A model generated the notes under the pieces. The model was not told where the DNA came from. It did not search any database and worked only from the letters and a program-made list of their open reading frames with translations. From Yoonia sp. (GTDB lineage Bacteria; Pseudomonadota; Alphaproteobacteria; Rhodobacterales; Rhodobacteraceae): DNA of 64,000 bases. The DNA lies in contig JAQXEG010000005.1 in assembly GCA_029250945.1 (NCBI GenBank), positions 22,384-86,383 of the forward strand, read 5' to 3'. Position 1 is the first letter of the stretch. Each line of letters opens with the position of its first letter. A program made the position numbers and the translations under genes. Of the stretch, positions 38,190-46,733 are shown in pieces.

Positions 38190-39070
38190 GCAGACACGAC
38201 CTGCATCGTGGGGGGCTGCCCCATCCGGTAGGCCGCCGCGATCATGTCGACAAGGTCATCCATAGCAGGCCCCGCGCCCAGATCACCACGGTAAAGGTTG
38301 ATCTGCATCTCGCCCAAAGACGGCAAACCCGCGCTTGCATCAATCGTGGTCAGGTCGTTGGGTTCGGTGCCTTCAAGGCTGGCATGAACGGCCAGATCGG
38401 CGCTGACCGTCGCCTCAATCGCGGTTTGCCCGTCCCCTTCAACGGCCATTTCCCACGGGATTGCGGCGCGGTCCAATCCGCGCTGTGCGATGCTACGAAA
38501 CAGGCAGACGTTCGAGAATGCCAAACGCAGTGGGCGCACGCGGACCGCCTGACCGCCTGGTGCGCCGATCCACACCAGCCGCCGCGTGGTCAGCGTGGTG
38601 TGACCGGGCGTGCCCTCTGGCTCTGTGGTTAAAATCAGGTCGACCTCGCCGCAGGCATGCTGCGCCTTCAGCAGATTGGTGTTTGATGACAGCAACTTCA
38701 CCCGCAGGCGCGGATAAGCCTGTGAAAACCGCGCCAGAACCTTTGGGATGGCGGGGTATATAATGTCATGGGGCACGCCAAGCGTGATCTCGCCCTCATA
38801 ATCGGTGGCCGTCAGCCGGCCGTAAACCTCATCATTCAGTTCCAGCATACGCCGCGCATAGCTGAGCAGTTGCTCCCCAATCGGGGTCAGGCCAATCGTC
38901 CGCGCAGAGCGATCCAAAAGCGGGATGCCAAGACTTTCCTCAAGCCGCTTTAACTGCATAGAGACCGCCGATTGCGTCAGGTTCAAAAACCCCGCCGCAC
39001 GGGTCACGCCGCCCGCATCGGCCACGGCGACAAACGACCGCAAAGATGTCAGATCCAAATTTCGCGTCAT
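38186..39070 (-). CDS. LysR family transcriptional regulator
   Basis: 294 residues: N-terminal helix-turn-helix (LTSLRSFVAVADAGGVTRAA, LNLTQSAVSMQLKRLEESLG) and a C-terminal substrate-binding domain. It is divergent from a DUF1127 gene, and the 115-base gap is AT-rich with ATTCGA/TCGAAT-like repeats, a plausible site for this regulator. Effector unknown. Confidence 0.93.
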   Translation of the reverse strand: MTRNLDLTSLRSFVAVADAGGVTRAAGFLNLTQSAVSMQLKRLEESLGIPLLDRSARTIGLTPIGEQLLSYARRMLELNDEVYGRLTATDYEGEITLGVPHDIIYPAIPKVLARFSQAYPRLRVKLLSSNTNLLKAQHACGEVDLILTTEPEGTPGHTTLTTRRLVWIGAPGGQAVRVRPLRLAFSNVCLFRSIAQRGLDRAAIPWEMAVEGDGQTAIEATVSADLAVHASLEGTEPNDLTTIDASAGLPSLGEMQINLYRGDLGAGPAMDDLVDMIAAAYRMGQPPTMQVVSA

Positions 39071-39185
39071 ATCAGAATCTTTGATGCTAAACCGAACAAT
39101 AATTCGATTTACTTATACTCGATCAATTTAGATACATCAAGTATTCGAATATGAATGACGATAAACATCACGAAAGGACGATGAT

Positions 39186-39407
39186 ATGACCACCACAGCT
39201 TGCGCCCCATGCACACAGCCCGCCACTCGCCCGACGCAGATGGGCCTGTTTCATCGGCTGACACAGATCGGCGCCGTTACGCGGCAGCGGCGGGTCTTGC
39301 GCAACCTGACGCCCGAACAACATGCAGATATCGGGATCACAGCGGCACAAGCTCGCCAAGAGGCCGACCGCCCCGTTTGGGATGTGCCTGCTCATTGGAC
39401 ATCCTAA
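39186..39407 (+). CDS. DUF1127 small protein
   Basis: 73 residues. The C-terminal half has the DUF1127 (YjiS-like) pattern: RQRRVLRNLTPEQHADIGIT followed by AAQARQEADRPVWD. The Arg-rich DUF1127 domain has been linked in other alphaproteobacteria to RNA binding and phosphate or carbon metabolism. The ATG at 39186 has an AAGGA box 8 bases upstream. Divergent transcription from a LysR gene suggests it is that regulator's target. Confidence 0.85.
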   Translation: MTTTACAPCTQPATRPTQMGLFHRLTQIGAVTRQRRVLRNLTPEQHADIGITAAQARQEADRPVWDVPAHWTS

Positions 39408-39548
39408 AGACGCAGGTGCGACATTCCGGCCAAATCGCGTCATTTTAACTGAAATCGCCCCCTGTGAGACTTGAAAACAGAGGGCGATCTGTCAATATCT
39501 ATCGCAAGGTCGCCGCGTTTGGCGCCAACTGTTTGATGGAGGTCTGTA

Positions 39549-40268
39549 ATGGCACAATTTGATACGGTCCGCGCCGCGGGATCAATCCGCACCGCTGAGA
39601 TCGATGAGGGTCTGCGGACCCATATGAACAAAGTCTACGGCACAATGTCCGTGGGTCTTTTGCTGACATTCGCGGCCGCTTGGGCCGTGGGCAACAACGC
39701 CGCGATGATGAACACGTTGTTCACCGGGTTCACCCGCTACATCGTGATGTTTGCACCGCTGATCATGGTTTTCGCATTTGGCGCGATGATCAACCGCTTG
39801 TCCGCCGCTGGCGCGCAACTGTTCTTTTACGCGTTTAGCGCCGTGATGGGCGTGTCGATCAGCTATATCTTTGCGATCTACACGGGTGTGTCTGTCGCAC
39901 AAACCTTCCTTGTGACATCTATCGCTTTTGCGGGCCTGTCGCTTTGGGGTTATACCACCAAGAAGGATATCTCTGGCTGGGGTAGCTTCTTGATCATGGG
40001 TGTTATTGGTCTGATCGTCGCCTCGTTGGTTAACATCTGGCTACAGTCGCCCGCCATCATGTTCGCCGTCTCTGCGATTGGTGTGCTGATCTTTGCAGGT
40101 CTTACCGCCTATGACACGCAGAAGATCAAGAACGAGTATATCGCACACGCCATGAACGCGGATAGCGAATGGTTGGGCAAGGCGGCCATCATGGGCGCGC
40201 TGAACCTCTACCTCGACTTCATCAACATGTTCATGTTCTTGCTATCGTTCTTGGGCAACCGTGAATAA
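39549..40268 (+). CDS. Bax inhibitor-1/YccA family membrane protein
   Basis: 239 residues with seven hydrophobic helices and the conserved AGLTAYDTQKIKNEYI near the C-terminus (the acidic residue is associated with pH-sensitive Ca2+ leak in structurally known BI-1 homologues) and LYLDFINMFMFLL at the end. GGAGG lies just upstream of the ATG. It is monocistronic: a strong terminator follows 27 bases after the stop. Confidence 0.94.
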   Translation: MAQFDTVRAAGSIRTAEIDEGLRTHMNKVYGTMSVGLLLTFAAAWAVGNNAAMMNTLFTGFTRYIVMFAPLIMVFAFGAMINRLSAAGAQLFFYAFSAVMGVSISYIFAIYTGVSVAQTFLVTSIAFAGLSLWGYTTKKDISGWGSFLIMGVIGLIVASLVNIWLQSPAIMFAVSAIGVLIFAGLTAYDTQKIKNEYIAHAMNADSEWLGKAAIMGALNLYLDFINMFMFLLSFLGNRE

Positions 40269-40295
40269 TTGAACCACTTAGGTTTAAAATCATTG

Positions 40296-40331
40296 CAGGG
40301 CCGGTGCTAGCGCACCGGCCCTGTTTTTTTT
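40296..40331 (+). terminator. Rho-independent terminator of the Bax-inhibitor gene
   Basis: A perfect 12-bp stem CAGGGCCGGTGC / GCACCGGCCCTG (40296-40307, 40312-40323) with loop TAGC is followed by eight T. Confidence 0.95.
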
Positions 40332-40384
40332 GTGAAGATGCCTCCGGCGGAGGTATTTGGTGCAAATGGAAAACGGATTGCGCA

Positions 40385-40417
40385 ACGAAAAAGGGCCGAC
40401 CAATATGGCCGACCCTT
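40385..40417 (-). terminator. Rho-independent terminator of rpmG
   Basis: On the minus strand an 11-bp stem AAGGGTCGGCC / GGTCGGCCCTT (two G-U pairs, loop ATATT) is followed by a T-rich tail. It lies 27 bases after the rpmG stop. Confidence 0.88.
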
Positions 40418-40444
40418 TTGCAAGTTCTGTGAGGCGTTGATCGC

Positions 40445-40612
40445 TTACTTGATCTTGCCTTCTTTGTATTCCACGTGTTTGCGCACAACTGGGTCATACT
40501 TACGCACAACCATTTTCTCGGTCATAGTGCGTGCGTTCTTTTTTGTGACGTAAAAGTGACCTGTCCCCGCAGTGGAGTTCAGGCGGATTTTGATGGTGGT
40601 AGGCTTCGCCAT
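40445..40612 (-). CDS. rpmG: 50S ribosomal protein L33
   Basis: 55 residues starting [20 protein letters not shown] and ending EYKEGKIK, an exact fit to alphaproteobacterial L33 of the zinc-free type (no Cys pairs). An L33 of the large ribosomal subunit. AGAGATG-type sequence precedes the ATG, and a terminator follows. Monocistronic. Confidence 0.97.
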   Translation of the reverse strand: MAKPTTIKIRLNSTAGTGHFYVTKKNARTMTEKMVVRKYDPVVRKHVEYKEGKIK

Positions 40613-40720
40613 GTCTCATCTCTCTCATATTGGGGCGCGCAAGGATTGCGGCGTCAACTCTATCTTGAAGCTGCCTTTTACCCGCATGATGGGCCGAGTC
40701 AACTGCAAAGCGCATGCAAA

Positions 40721-41132
40721 TTATGCCTGCGGGGTCACATCCCGGGATACAGCAAAGATTGACGTGATTTGACCGTCGGCGGCGACCACAGGTGTAATCG
40801 TGACATCCCAGTCGCGCATCTGCCCTTTGGCAGTGGCACAGCCCCCGCGGAATGTGGCGTCTTGACCGTCGCGGGCCTGTTCAAAGCTGGCGCGCAATCC
40901 GTCACGCGCATTCTCAGGCCAAAGTTCCCACCATGTTTTGCCAGCGATCTGATCAGGTCATCAATCTCCATCGCGCACATGCCGTTTTCACTCATGAAGC
41001 TGATGCGCCCTTCGGTATTGAGCAGCTTGACGCAATCGGGGCTTTTACACAGCACGCCAGCGAAAGCGCGGCGCCATCCTAGTTACTCGCGCCAAAGGCC
41101 GTGGCATCGTGTGCTGATGCGGTGTCTTTCAT
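40721..41132 (-). pseudogene. Decayed PAS-domain gene
   Basis: The ATG at 41132 has an AAGGGTGAT box upstream and reads MKDTASAHDATAFGASN, then TAG (41079-41081). DGAALSLA follows in the same frame, after which the peptide VLCKSPDCVKLLNTEGRISF (a PAS start) continues in another frame. After MCAMEIDD the frame shifts again, and QIAGKTWWELWPENARDGLR and DWDVTITPVVAADGQITSIF follow before TAA at 40721. So one nonsense codon and two single-base losses break a short PAS sensor protein. All pieces are in the expected order, so the gene was intact recently. Confidence 0.85.
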
Positions 41133-41220
41133 AGTGATATCACCCTTGGGCATGTATTCCGCCCTATTATCTGCGCTTAACGCTTATCGCAGCGAATTGT
41201 TCCACAGCAAGTGAAATAAA

Positions 41221-41596
41221 TATGCGGGTGGTCTGTAAGCCGGATTCTGTCTAGGCCAATTGGCCCGAGATGATCATTCATCTGGACACGCTGTTACCAA
41301 CGCGCCTCTAGCTGCCAACCCGGGTTTCTGCGGTCCAAGCACCCGCGCCGCGAACGGCCCAAAACCCCTATTTGGCATTGCTCCCGGTGGGGCTTGCCGT
41401 GCCGTCCGTGTCGCCACGTCCGCGGTGGGCTCTTACCCCACCGTTTCACCTTTTCCCGCGTATAACGGGTAGTCTGTTCTCTGTGGCGCTGTCCCTAGGG
41501 TTACCCCCGCCGGGTGTTACCCGGCACCGTGCTTTTCATGGAGTCCGGACTTTCCTCGAAATGTTGCCATCCCGCGATCATCCGACCACCCGCATA
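41221..41596 (-). ncRNA. rnpB: RNase P RNA (class A)
   Basis: On the minus strand the conserved CR-I element GAGGAAAGTCCGGACTCC and the 3' element ACAGAATCCGGCTTACAGACC are present, along with internal GGTAAGAGCCCACCG and AGGGTGAAAC-like stretches. The ends pair as a long P1 helix (TATGCGGGTGGTC at the 5' end, GACCACCCGCATA at the 3' end), which sets the boundaries at about 41596 and 41221. It is the catalytic RNA that matures tRNA 5' ends. Confidence 0.96.
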
Positions 41597-41603
41597 TCGC
41601 GGC

Positions 41604-42287
41604 TTAGGCCGTGGACGCGGGTCCGTCAACGCCGAATCGCTGTGCCAGATCAGTCAGGAGCGCCATGTCTGCCATATCCAGCGGCCCGATGGCATCGGGC
41701 CTGTGCCGCAGCCGAAAGCTGTGCAGCGCAAGATCAGCGTCATCCGTGGCGGTAAAGCCAGCCTGATGCATCAACGGCACGAACTGGTCCAATGGGGCCG
41801 GATCAACGGGGCGTGGCGCGGCGCACAGCCCCAGCCGGGCGAGCCGCGTCCAGTCGAACCGTGCGCCAGGGTCGATCTTGCGTCCTGGCGCCATATCAGA
41901 ATGGCCAATCACGCGGTGCGCAGGGATATCCCATCGCTGCATGATCCCCTGCATTAAGGCGCAAAGGCTGTCCATCAGCGGGGCTGCAAAGGGGGAGTAG
42001 CCGTCATTGGACAGTTCAATCCCGATGGAGGCGCTGTTCACGTCGGTCACATCCGCCCAGCGCCCTGAACCTGCGTGCCATGCACGCATATTCTCGGCCA
42101 CCAGCGACATGGCCGTGCCGTCAGGGCCAATCAGATAGTGGGCGGAAACCTCATTGTCGGGGTTGCACAGCGTCCGGCAGGCCGCATCGGTATCCGGCAT
42201 CGCGGTGTAGTGGATCACGATCATCGACGGGATCGCACCACCCTTGCGTGGCCCGAAATTAGACGACGGATGGGTTAGGATGTTCAG
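41604..42287 (-). CDS. N-acetylmuramoyl-L-alanine amidase (AmpD/Ami_2 type)
   Basis: About 227 residues: amidase_2 fold with zinc ligands in SMIVIHYTAMPD (His), HRVIGHSDMAPGRKIDPG (His, with the catalytic Lys and Asp). It cleaves the amide between MurNAc and L-Ala in murein or muropeptides; no signal peptide is seen, so a cytoplasmic recycling role is possible. The start is problematic. The natural N-terminus NILTHPSSNFGPRKGG is preceded by CTG at 42287, overlapping the upstream stop (ACTGAAC); no ATG or GTG is nearby. TTG at 42329 would add 14 residues inside the upstream gene. Confidence 0.88.
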   Translation of the reverse strand: MNILTHPSSNFGPRKGGAIPSMIVIHYTAMPDTDAACRTLCNPDNEVSAHYLIGPDGTAMSLVAENMRAWHAGSGRWADVTDVNSASIGIELSNDGYSPFAAPLMDSLCALMQGIMQRWDIPAHRVIGHSDMAPGRKIDPGARFDWTRLARLGLCAAPRPVDPAPLDQFVPLMHQAGFTATDDADLALHSFRLRHRPDAIGPLDMADMALLTDLAQRFGVDGPASTA

Positions 42288-42943
42288 TTGCTTGCCACAA
42301 GCTTGAACGGGGCCGGATCCCAGCCACAAGCAAACCCGTCACCATCGGGGTCAATGCCCAGACGGTCACGGTCGGGGCCACCCCGAGCAAGGAAATCGCG
42401 CTGTGCCGCGTCGGGTGATCCGTATTTCGCACAGTTGCGCTGGAACCGGCTTTGCATGGCAAAGATGAAACGAGAATACCATTCCTGCCCCTTCACGTTG
42501 GGCGCGTTCAAGGCGTAGGCCACGATATTGGGACCCGTGTTTGCGGGACGTGTTGGCAATGCGGTCGGGGCCACCTGCTGACGGGCGGCTGCTTGGGCTG
42601 CGCGGCGTGCAGCATCGGATTCGATAGATTCGCGACTGGAGACCGCGCTGAAATCCTGCTCATCCGAAATGGCGACATTGTTGGACGGTGTCACGGGCAG
42701 AACTGGGTCCGCCCCGATCCCCGCCTCGGCAAGGTCGGTTGATCCGATTGTCCCCGTCTGTACGGGCGTCGGCGCCGCGAAACTGGTGCTGCCGGATGCG
42801 GCAAGTTCCACGTTGCGGCGCGCGCGTTCTGCCTCAAACTGGGTGGCGGATTGGAAGCCGGGAGCGGCGTTGCTGGCAGGCACAGTGGGTGTACATGCCT
42901 GTAGCAATATGATCCCTGCGATGGCGAAACCTTGTACTTTCAC
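42284..42943 (-). CDS. Excalibur-domain lipoprotein
   Basis: 219 residues. A signal peptide with lipobox-like LLQAC (Cys17) is followed by a long low-complexity Ala/Thr/Ser/Pro linker. The C-terminal Excalibur-type domain (about 165-215) has NCAKYGSPDAAQRDFLARGG and DRLGIDPDGDGFACGWDP, with the DxDGDGxxCxW calcium-binding motif. It is likely anchored to a membrane. The stop lies at the start of the amidase gene, and the two are probably co-translated. Confidence 0.85.
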   Translation of the reverse strand: MKVQGFAIAGIILLQACTPTVPASNAAPGFQSATQFEAERARRNVELAASGSTSFAAPTPVQTGTIGSTDLAEAGIGADPVLPVTPSNNVAISDEQDFSAVSSRESIESDAARRAAQAAARQQVAPTALPTRPANTGPNIVAYALNAPNVKGQEWYSRFIFAMQSRFQRNCAKYGSPDAAQRDFLARGGPDRDRLGIDPDGDGFACGWDPAPFKLVASN

Positions 42944-42980
42944 GATGCTTTACCTTCCAAAACGCGTGTTGGGACACGAT

Positions 42981-44462
42981 TTACCACCACTTTTGCGGTT
43001 TGGCTACAAATCCGGCAGATTGTTCCAACGCATAGGCGACATTCAGCAGATCACCCTCTTCCCACGGACGCCCGATCAGTTGCAGACCCAGCGGCAAACC
43101 GTTGGCATCCAGCCCCGCAGGCACCGAAATCCCCGGCAGACCGGCAAGGTTCACCGTCACGGTAAACACGTCGTTAAGGTACATCTGGATCGGATCAGCA
43201 TCCTTCATTGTGCCCAGCCCAAAGGCGGCAGATGGGGTTGCTGGTGTTAGGATCGCATCCACACCATCTGCGAACACGGTGTCGAAGTCCTGCTTGATCA
43301 ACGCGCGGACCTTGCGGGCGCGGTTGTAATAAGCGTCGTAGAAGCCAGCTGACAGCACATAGGTGCCGACCATGACGCGGCGCTGCACCTCTGGCCCGAA
43401 CCCTTCGGCACGGGTTTTCTCGTACATCTCGGTGATGCCGTCGCCCGCGGACAATTTTGCGCGGCGGCCAAAGCGCACACCGTCATAGCGGGCAAGGTTC
43501 GACGATGCCTCGGCCGGGGCAATCACATAGTAAGCGGGCAACGCGTATTTCGTGTGCGGCAGCGTGATATCACGCACCACGGCGCCCTCATCGCGCAGCA
43601 TGGCGGTGCCGTCTTCCCACAGCTTTTCGATCTCTGATGGCATACCGTCCATGCGATATTCTTTTGGAATACCAATGACTTTGCCCTTGATGTCGCCTGT
43701 CAAGGCGGCCTCAAAATTCGGTACGGCCAGATCGGCAGATGTGCTGTCCTTGGGGTCGTGGCCGCACATCGCCTCGAGCATGATGGCGCTGTCGCGCACG
43801 TCTTTGGTCATCGGTCCGGCCTGATCAAGCGAGGACGCGAACGCCACAACACCCCAGCGGGACACGCGGCCATATGTCGGCTTGATCCCAGTGATGCCCG
43901 TAAAGGCCGCTGGCTGGCGAATGGACCCGCCCGTATCGGTGCCGGTTGCACCAAGGCACAGATCAGCGGCAACAGCGGATGCGGACCCACCGGATGACCC
44001 ACCCGGCGTCAGCTTTTCATCGCCGACCTTCCAAGGGTTCACGGCATCGCCGTAAACGGATGTCTCATTGGACGAACCCATTGCGAATTCATCCATGTTC
44101 AGCTTGCCCAACATCACAGCGCCTGCGTCAAACAGCTGCGTCGTGACGGTGGATTCATATTCCGGCTTGAACCCTTCAAGGATGCCAGACGCCGCCTGAG
44201 AGTTCACACCCTTGGTGCAGAACAGGTCCTTAATCCCCAAAGGAATACCGCACATATCTGGCGCATCGCCGGATTTTATCCTTGCGTCAGCGGCCGCGGC
44301 TTGTGCTTTTGCAACCTCGGGCGTGTTGTGGACAAAGGCGTTCAGCACGCCGGCCCCCTCGATCGCGCCCAGATAGGCATCGGTCAGTTCAGCGGATGAA
44401 ACATCCCCCTTGCGCAGCGCGTCACGGGCAGAGGCAATCGTCAGTTTGTTCAGATCAGTCAT
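42981..44462 (-). CDS. gatA: Glutamyl-tRNA(Gln)/aspartyl-tRNA(Asn) amidotransferase subunit A
   Basis: 493 residues of the amidase signature family with the Ser-cisSer-Lys triad region ([19 protein letters not shown] at about 150-168) and an upstream Lys in [11 protein letters not shown]. It releases ammonia from glutamine for transamidation of mischarged tRNA. It overlaps the gatC stop by one base (TAATG at 44462), so the two are translationally coupled; gatB is not in the window. Confidence 0.97.
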   Translation of the reverse strand: MTDLNKLTIASARDALRKGDVSSAELTDAYLGAIEGAGVLNAFVHNTPEVAKAQAAAADARIKSGDAPDMCGIPLGIKDLFCTKGVNSQAASGILEGFKPEYESTVTTQLFDAGAVMLGKLNMDEFAMGSSNETSVYGDAVNPWKVGDEKLTPGGSSGGSASAVAADLCLGATGTDTGGSIRQPAAFTGITGIKPTYGRVSRWGVVAFASSLDQAGPMTKDVRDSAIMLEAMCGHDPKDSTSADLAVPNFEAALTGDIKGKVIGIPKEYRMDGMPSEIEKLWEDGTAMLRDEGAVVRDITLPHTKYALPAYYVIAPAEASSNLARYDGVRFGRRAKLSAGDGITEMYEKTRAEGFGPEVQRRVMVGTYVLSAGFYDAYYNRARKVRALIKQDFDTVFADGVDAILTPATPSAAFGLGTMKDADPIQMYLNDVFTVTVNLAGLPGISVPAGLDANGLPLGLQLIGRPWEEGDLLNVAYALEQSAGFVAKPQKWW

Positions 44463-44749
44463 TATTCAACCACCTTTGGCACGGCAAAGAACCCTTCACG
44501 GGCATCGGGAGCGTTTTTCAAAACGGCGTCTTGCTGGCTGCCGTCTGTCACAACATCCACGCGGCGTTTCAGGCGCTGCGGGGTCACGGATGTCATCGGC
44601 TCAACCCCGTCGACTTCCACCTCGTTCAACTGCTCAATAAAGCCGAGGATCGCGGAAAATTCCTGTGCCAGCGCGGGCAATGCGTCGTCTTCGACCTTGA
44701 TGCGGGCCAGTTTGGCGACGCGGCGGGCGGTATCTGTGTCAATCGACAT
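44462..44749 (-). CDS. gatC: Glutamyl-tRNA(Gln) amidotransferase subunit C
   Basis: 95 residues, typical for Gat[21 protein letters not shown] and [14 protein letters not shown] at the end. It stabilises the GatA/GatB complex. The ATG at 44749 matches the family; a frame to 44908 is an artefact. Together with gatA it forms a two-gene unit. Confidence 0.95.
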   Translation of the reverse strand: MSIDTDTARRVAKLARIKVEDDALPALAQEFSAILGFIEQLNEVEVDGVEPMTSVTPQRLKRRVDVVTDGSQQDAVLKNAPDAREGFFAVPKVVE

Positions 44750-44991
44750 GCGGTTGCTCCGGCGGTAGGGATTGTTGGCACCCCATTTACCCCCGCCGCC
44801 CCTGCCCTGCAAGACCTCAAACCCAAATGGCATCTGATGCCACACGCCCGATTTTTCCCCGCGAATTTGCTGGTCATCCTGCCGCGCAATGTGAAAGGTT
44901 TTGCCCAAGCGGCAAATTGCGCCGTATGACCATTTGGGAAGGATATGAAATGGGACTTTGAAGCTTTGTAAAAGGTGCCGGCAAGGAATTG

Positions 44992-45375
44992 ATGGGCAAG
45001 GACGACACGCCAGAAGAGGCGATCAGCAAGGAATTGGCTGATCTGGGTCTGGACGCATACGATGTCGATATCTCTATCGAGGGCGATAAGGTTGTGATGA
45101 AGGGCACGGCGCTTGATCAAGAAACCCGCGAAAAGATCATTCTGGCTGCAGGCAACGTTGACGGTATTGCCGAAGTTGAGGACGCGATGGAAGGCGACGA
45201 CGCTGGCGCCGTATTCCACACAGTTGAGAGCGGCGACACATTATCCGCAATCGCACAGAAAACCATGGGCAAGGCATCCGCCTACCACGCGATTTTTGAG
45301 GCGAATAAGCCAATTTTGACGCACCCAGACAAGATCTATCCAGATCAGTTTCTGCGCATCCCAACAGAAGCGTAA
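44992..45375 (+). CDS. BON/LysM domain protein (Kbp-like) with nonsense codon in its original N-terminus
   Basis: 127 residues if started at ATG 44992. BON domain at about 8-70 ([20 protein letters not shown]) and LysM at about 75-125 ([33 protein letters not shown]), the arrangement of E. coli Kbp/YgaU, a K+-binding protein. The usual start is at ATG 44950, with GGAAGG upstream, and reads MGL, then TGA (44959-44961), then [15 protein letters not shown] in the same frame. A Trp TGG changed to TGA would give this. AAGGA lies just before ATG 44992, so re-initiation could still make a protein lacking 14 residues. A terminator follows at 45395. Confidence 0.75.
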   Translation: MGKDDTPEEAISKELADLGLDAYDVDISIEGDKVVMKGTALDQETREKIILAAGNVDGIAEVEDAMEGDDAGAVFHTVESGDTLSAIAQKTMGKASAYHAIFEANKPILTHPDKIYPDQFLRIPTEA

Positions 45376-45394
45376 ATCGCTGATATCACGACTG

Positions 45395-45422
45395 AAAAGG
45401 GCCGCATCACATGGCCTTTTTT
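45395..45422 (+). terminator. Rho-independent terminator after the BON/LysM gene
   Basis: Stem AAAAGGGCC / GGCCTTTTT (one G-U pair) around a 9-base loop, ending in six T. Its symmetric A/T flanks mean it may also serve tadA on the opposite strand. Confidence 0.8.
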
Positions 45423-45427
45423 GCGTT

Positions 45428-45877
45428 TCAGGACCGTTTTTTCCTGAAAAAATCCCGCAACAACACCTCGGACGCGGGCGCGCCGATACCATCGTAAACC
45501 TCTGGTGCGTGATGGCATTGGGGATGGTGGAACACGCGCGGCCCTTGGGCCACGCCACCTGATTTCGGGTCGGACGCTGCATAATACAGACGCCCGATAC
45601 GCGCATTGGAAATCGCCGCCGCACACATCGGGCAAGGTTCCAGCGTGACGTACAGGTCGTAACCCGTCAGCCGTTCCTGCCCCAGCAATTGACATGCCGC
45701 ACGAATGGCCAGCATTTCCGCATGCGCCGTCGGATCGTTCAATTCACGCGTGCGATTGCCAGCCGTCGCGACAACGCCCTGCGGCCCGATGATGACGGCG
45801 CCCACTGGCACCTCGCCCCGCGCCCCTGCGGCGACCGCTTCGGCCATGGCCGCGTCCATATGGCTGGTAAATGTCAT
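45428..45877 (-). CDS. tadA: tRNA adenosine(34) deaminase
   Basis: 149 residues with the cytidine/deoxycytidylate deaminase zinc motifs THAEMLAIRAACQ (H-A-E) and LEPCPMCAAAISNARI (P-C-x-x-C). It makes inosine at tRNA-Arg wobble position 34. The ATG is at 45877; the gene is convergent with the BON/LysM gene. Confidence 0.95.
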   Translation of the reverse strand: MTFTSHMDAAMAEAVAAGARGEVPVGAVIIGPQGVVATAGNRTRELNDPTAHAEMLAIRAACQLLGQERLTGYDLYVTLEPCPMCAAAISNARIGRLYYAASDPKSGGVAQGPRVFHHPQCHHAPEVYDGIGAPASEVLLRDFFRKKRS

Positions 45878-45941
45878 AAGGTTTCATGCCTGATTGCGGG
45901 TCCTGCTTGCAACCCCTGATGCGCCCCGCCACAGTGCCCTC

Positions 45942-46724
45942 ATGGACGACGATATCTATGATCCGGCCTATGTGGCCGCCCTTTTTGACCGCTGTTCTGC
46001 CCGCTATCGGTGGTGGAGCGCGGTATCATCGTTTGGGTTCATCTGGCTATGGCGCAGGCAATGTGTCGGGCGTTTGACAGGCCAGCAATCCATTGCGCGC
46101 ATCGCAGACAGTCAGGTCGTGCGTCCCGCGCCCCACATCCCACAAATCGTTGATTTAATGGCCGGAACCGGCGAGGTTTGGCCCCATCTGTTGGCCGCCA
46201 TTCCCCGGGCGCAGATCACCGCGATTGACATTTCATCGCAAATGCATGACGACGCCATGACACGGTTGCACGCCAATCGGTCCGGTCAGATCAGCCATAT
46301 TTGCGCGAATGCACTGGAAAACACACTGCCCGAAGAATCGGCTGATTTGGTCATCTCTACCTTTGGGCTGAAAACCTTTCACGCGGACCAACAGGCACAA
46401 CTGGCAGCCAAAATTGCCAGCATCCTGCGCCCCGGTGGCAGCTTTAGCCTAATCGAGGCGTCCGATCCGAAGGAGTGGGCCCTACGCCCGTTCTATCGCC
46501 TGTATTTAGACGTTCTCCTGCCGCTGCTGGAACGCACATTCCTGCAAGGTGCAAAGGATTTTTCCATGATCGGCACCTATACGCGTAATTTCGGCGATTG
46601 CGCCGTGATGGCCGACGCACTGGCGGCGCAAGGGCTGCGGGTCACGCGGAAATCCCACTTTTTCGGCTGCGCCACATCCGTCGCAGGCACAAAGCCGATT
46701 GCGCCGGACGCCCCAGCCCCGTAA
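45942..46724 (+). CDS. Class I SAM-dependent methyltransferase (UbiE-like)
   Basis: 260 residues; the SAM-binding motif VDLMAGTGEVWPHL is at about 66-80, followed by ITAIDISSQMHDDA and a motif IV/V region SADLVISTFGLKTF. The N-terminus contains Trp/Tyr-rich sequence (RYRWWSAVSS), as in membrane-associated ubiquinone/menaquinone-type methyltransferases. The ATG at 45942 fits the family start. It precedes rluB by 9 bases. The methyl acceptor is unknown. Confidence 0.8.
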   Translation: MDDDIYDPAYVAALFDRCSARYRWWSAVSSFGFIWLWRRQCVGRLTGQQSIARIADSQVVRPAPHIPQIVDLMAGTGEVWPHLLAAIPRAQITAIDISSQMHDDAMTRLHANRSGQISHICANALENTLPEESADLVISTFGLKTFHADQQAQLAAKIASILRPGGSFSLIEASDPKEWALRPFYRLYLDVLLPLLERTFLQGAKDFSMIGTYTRNFGDCAVMADALAAQGLRVTRKSHFFGCATSVAGTKPIAPDAPAP

Positions 46725-46733
46725 GGCTGACAC

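Noticed and set aside
44950..45375. TGA read as tryptophan (recoding) to explain the interrupted BON/LysM gene
   Set aside because: TAA and TAG also interrupt genes in this window, and TGA ends many intact genes such as hda and gnat/voc neighbours, so reassignment of TGA does not fit.
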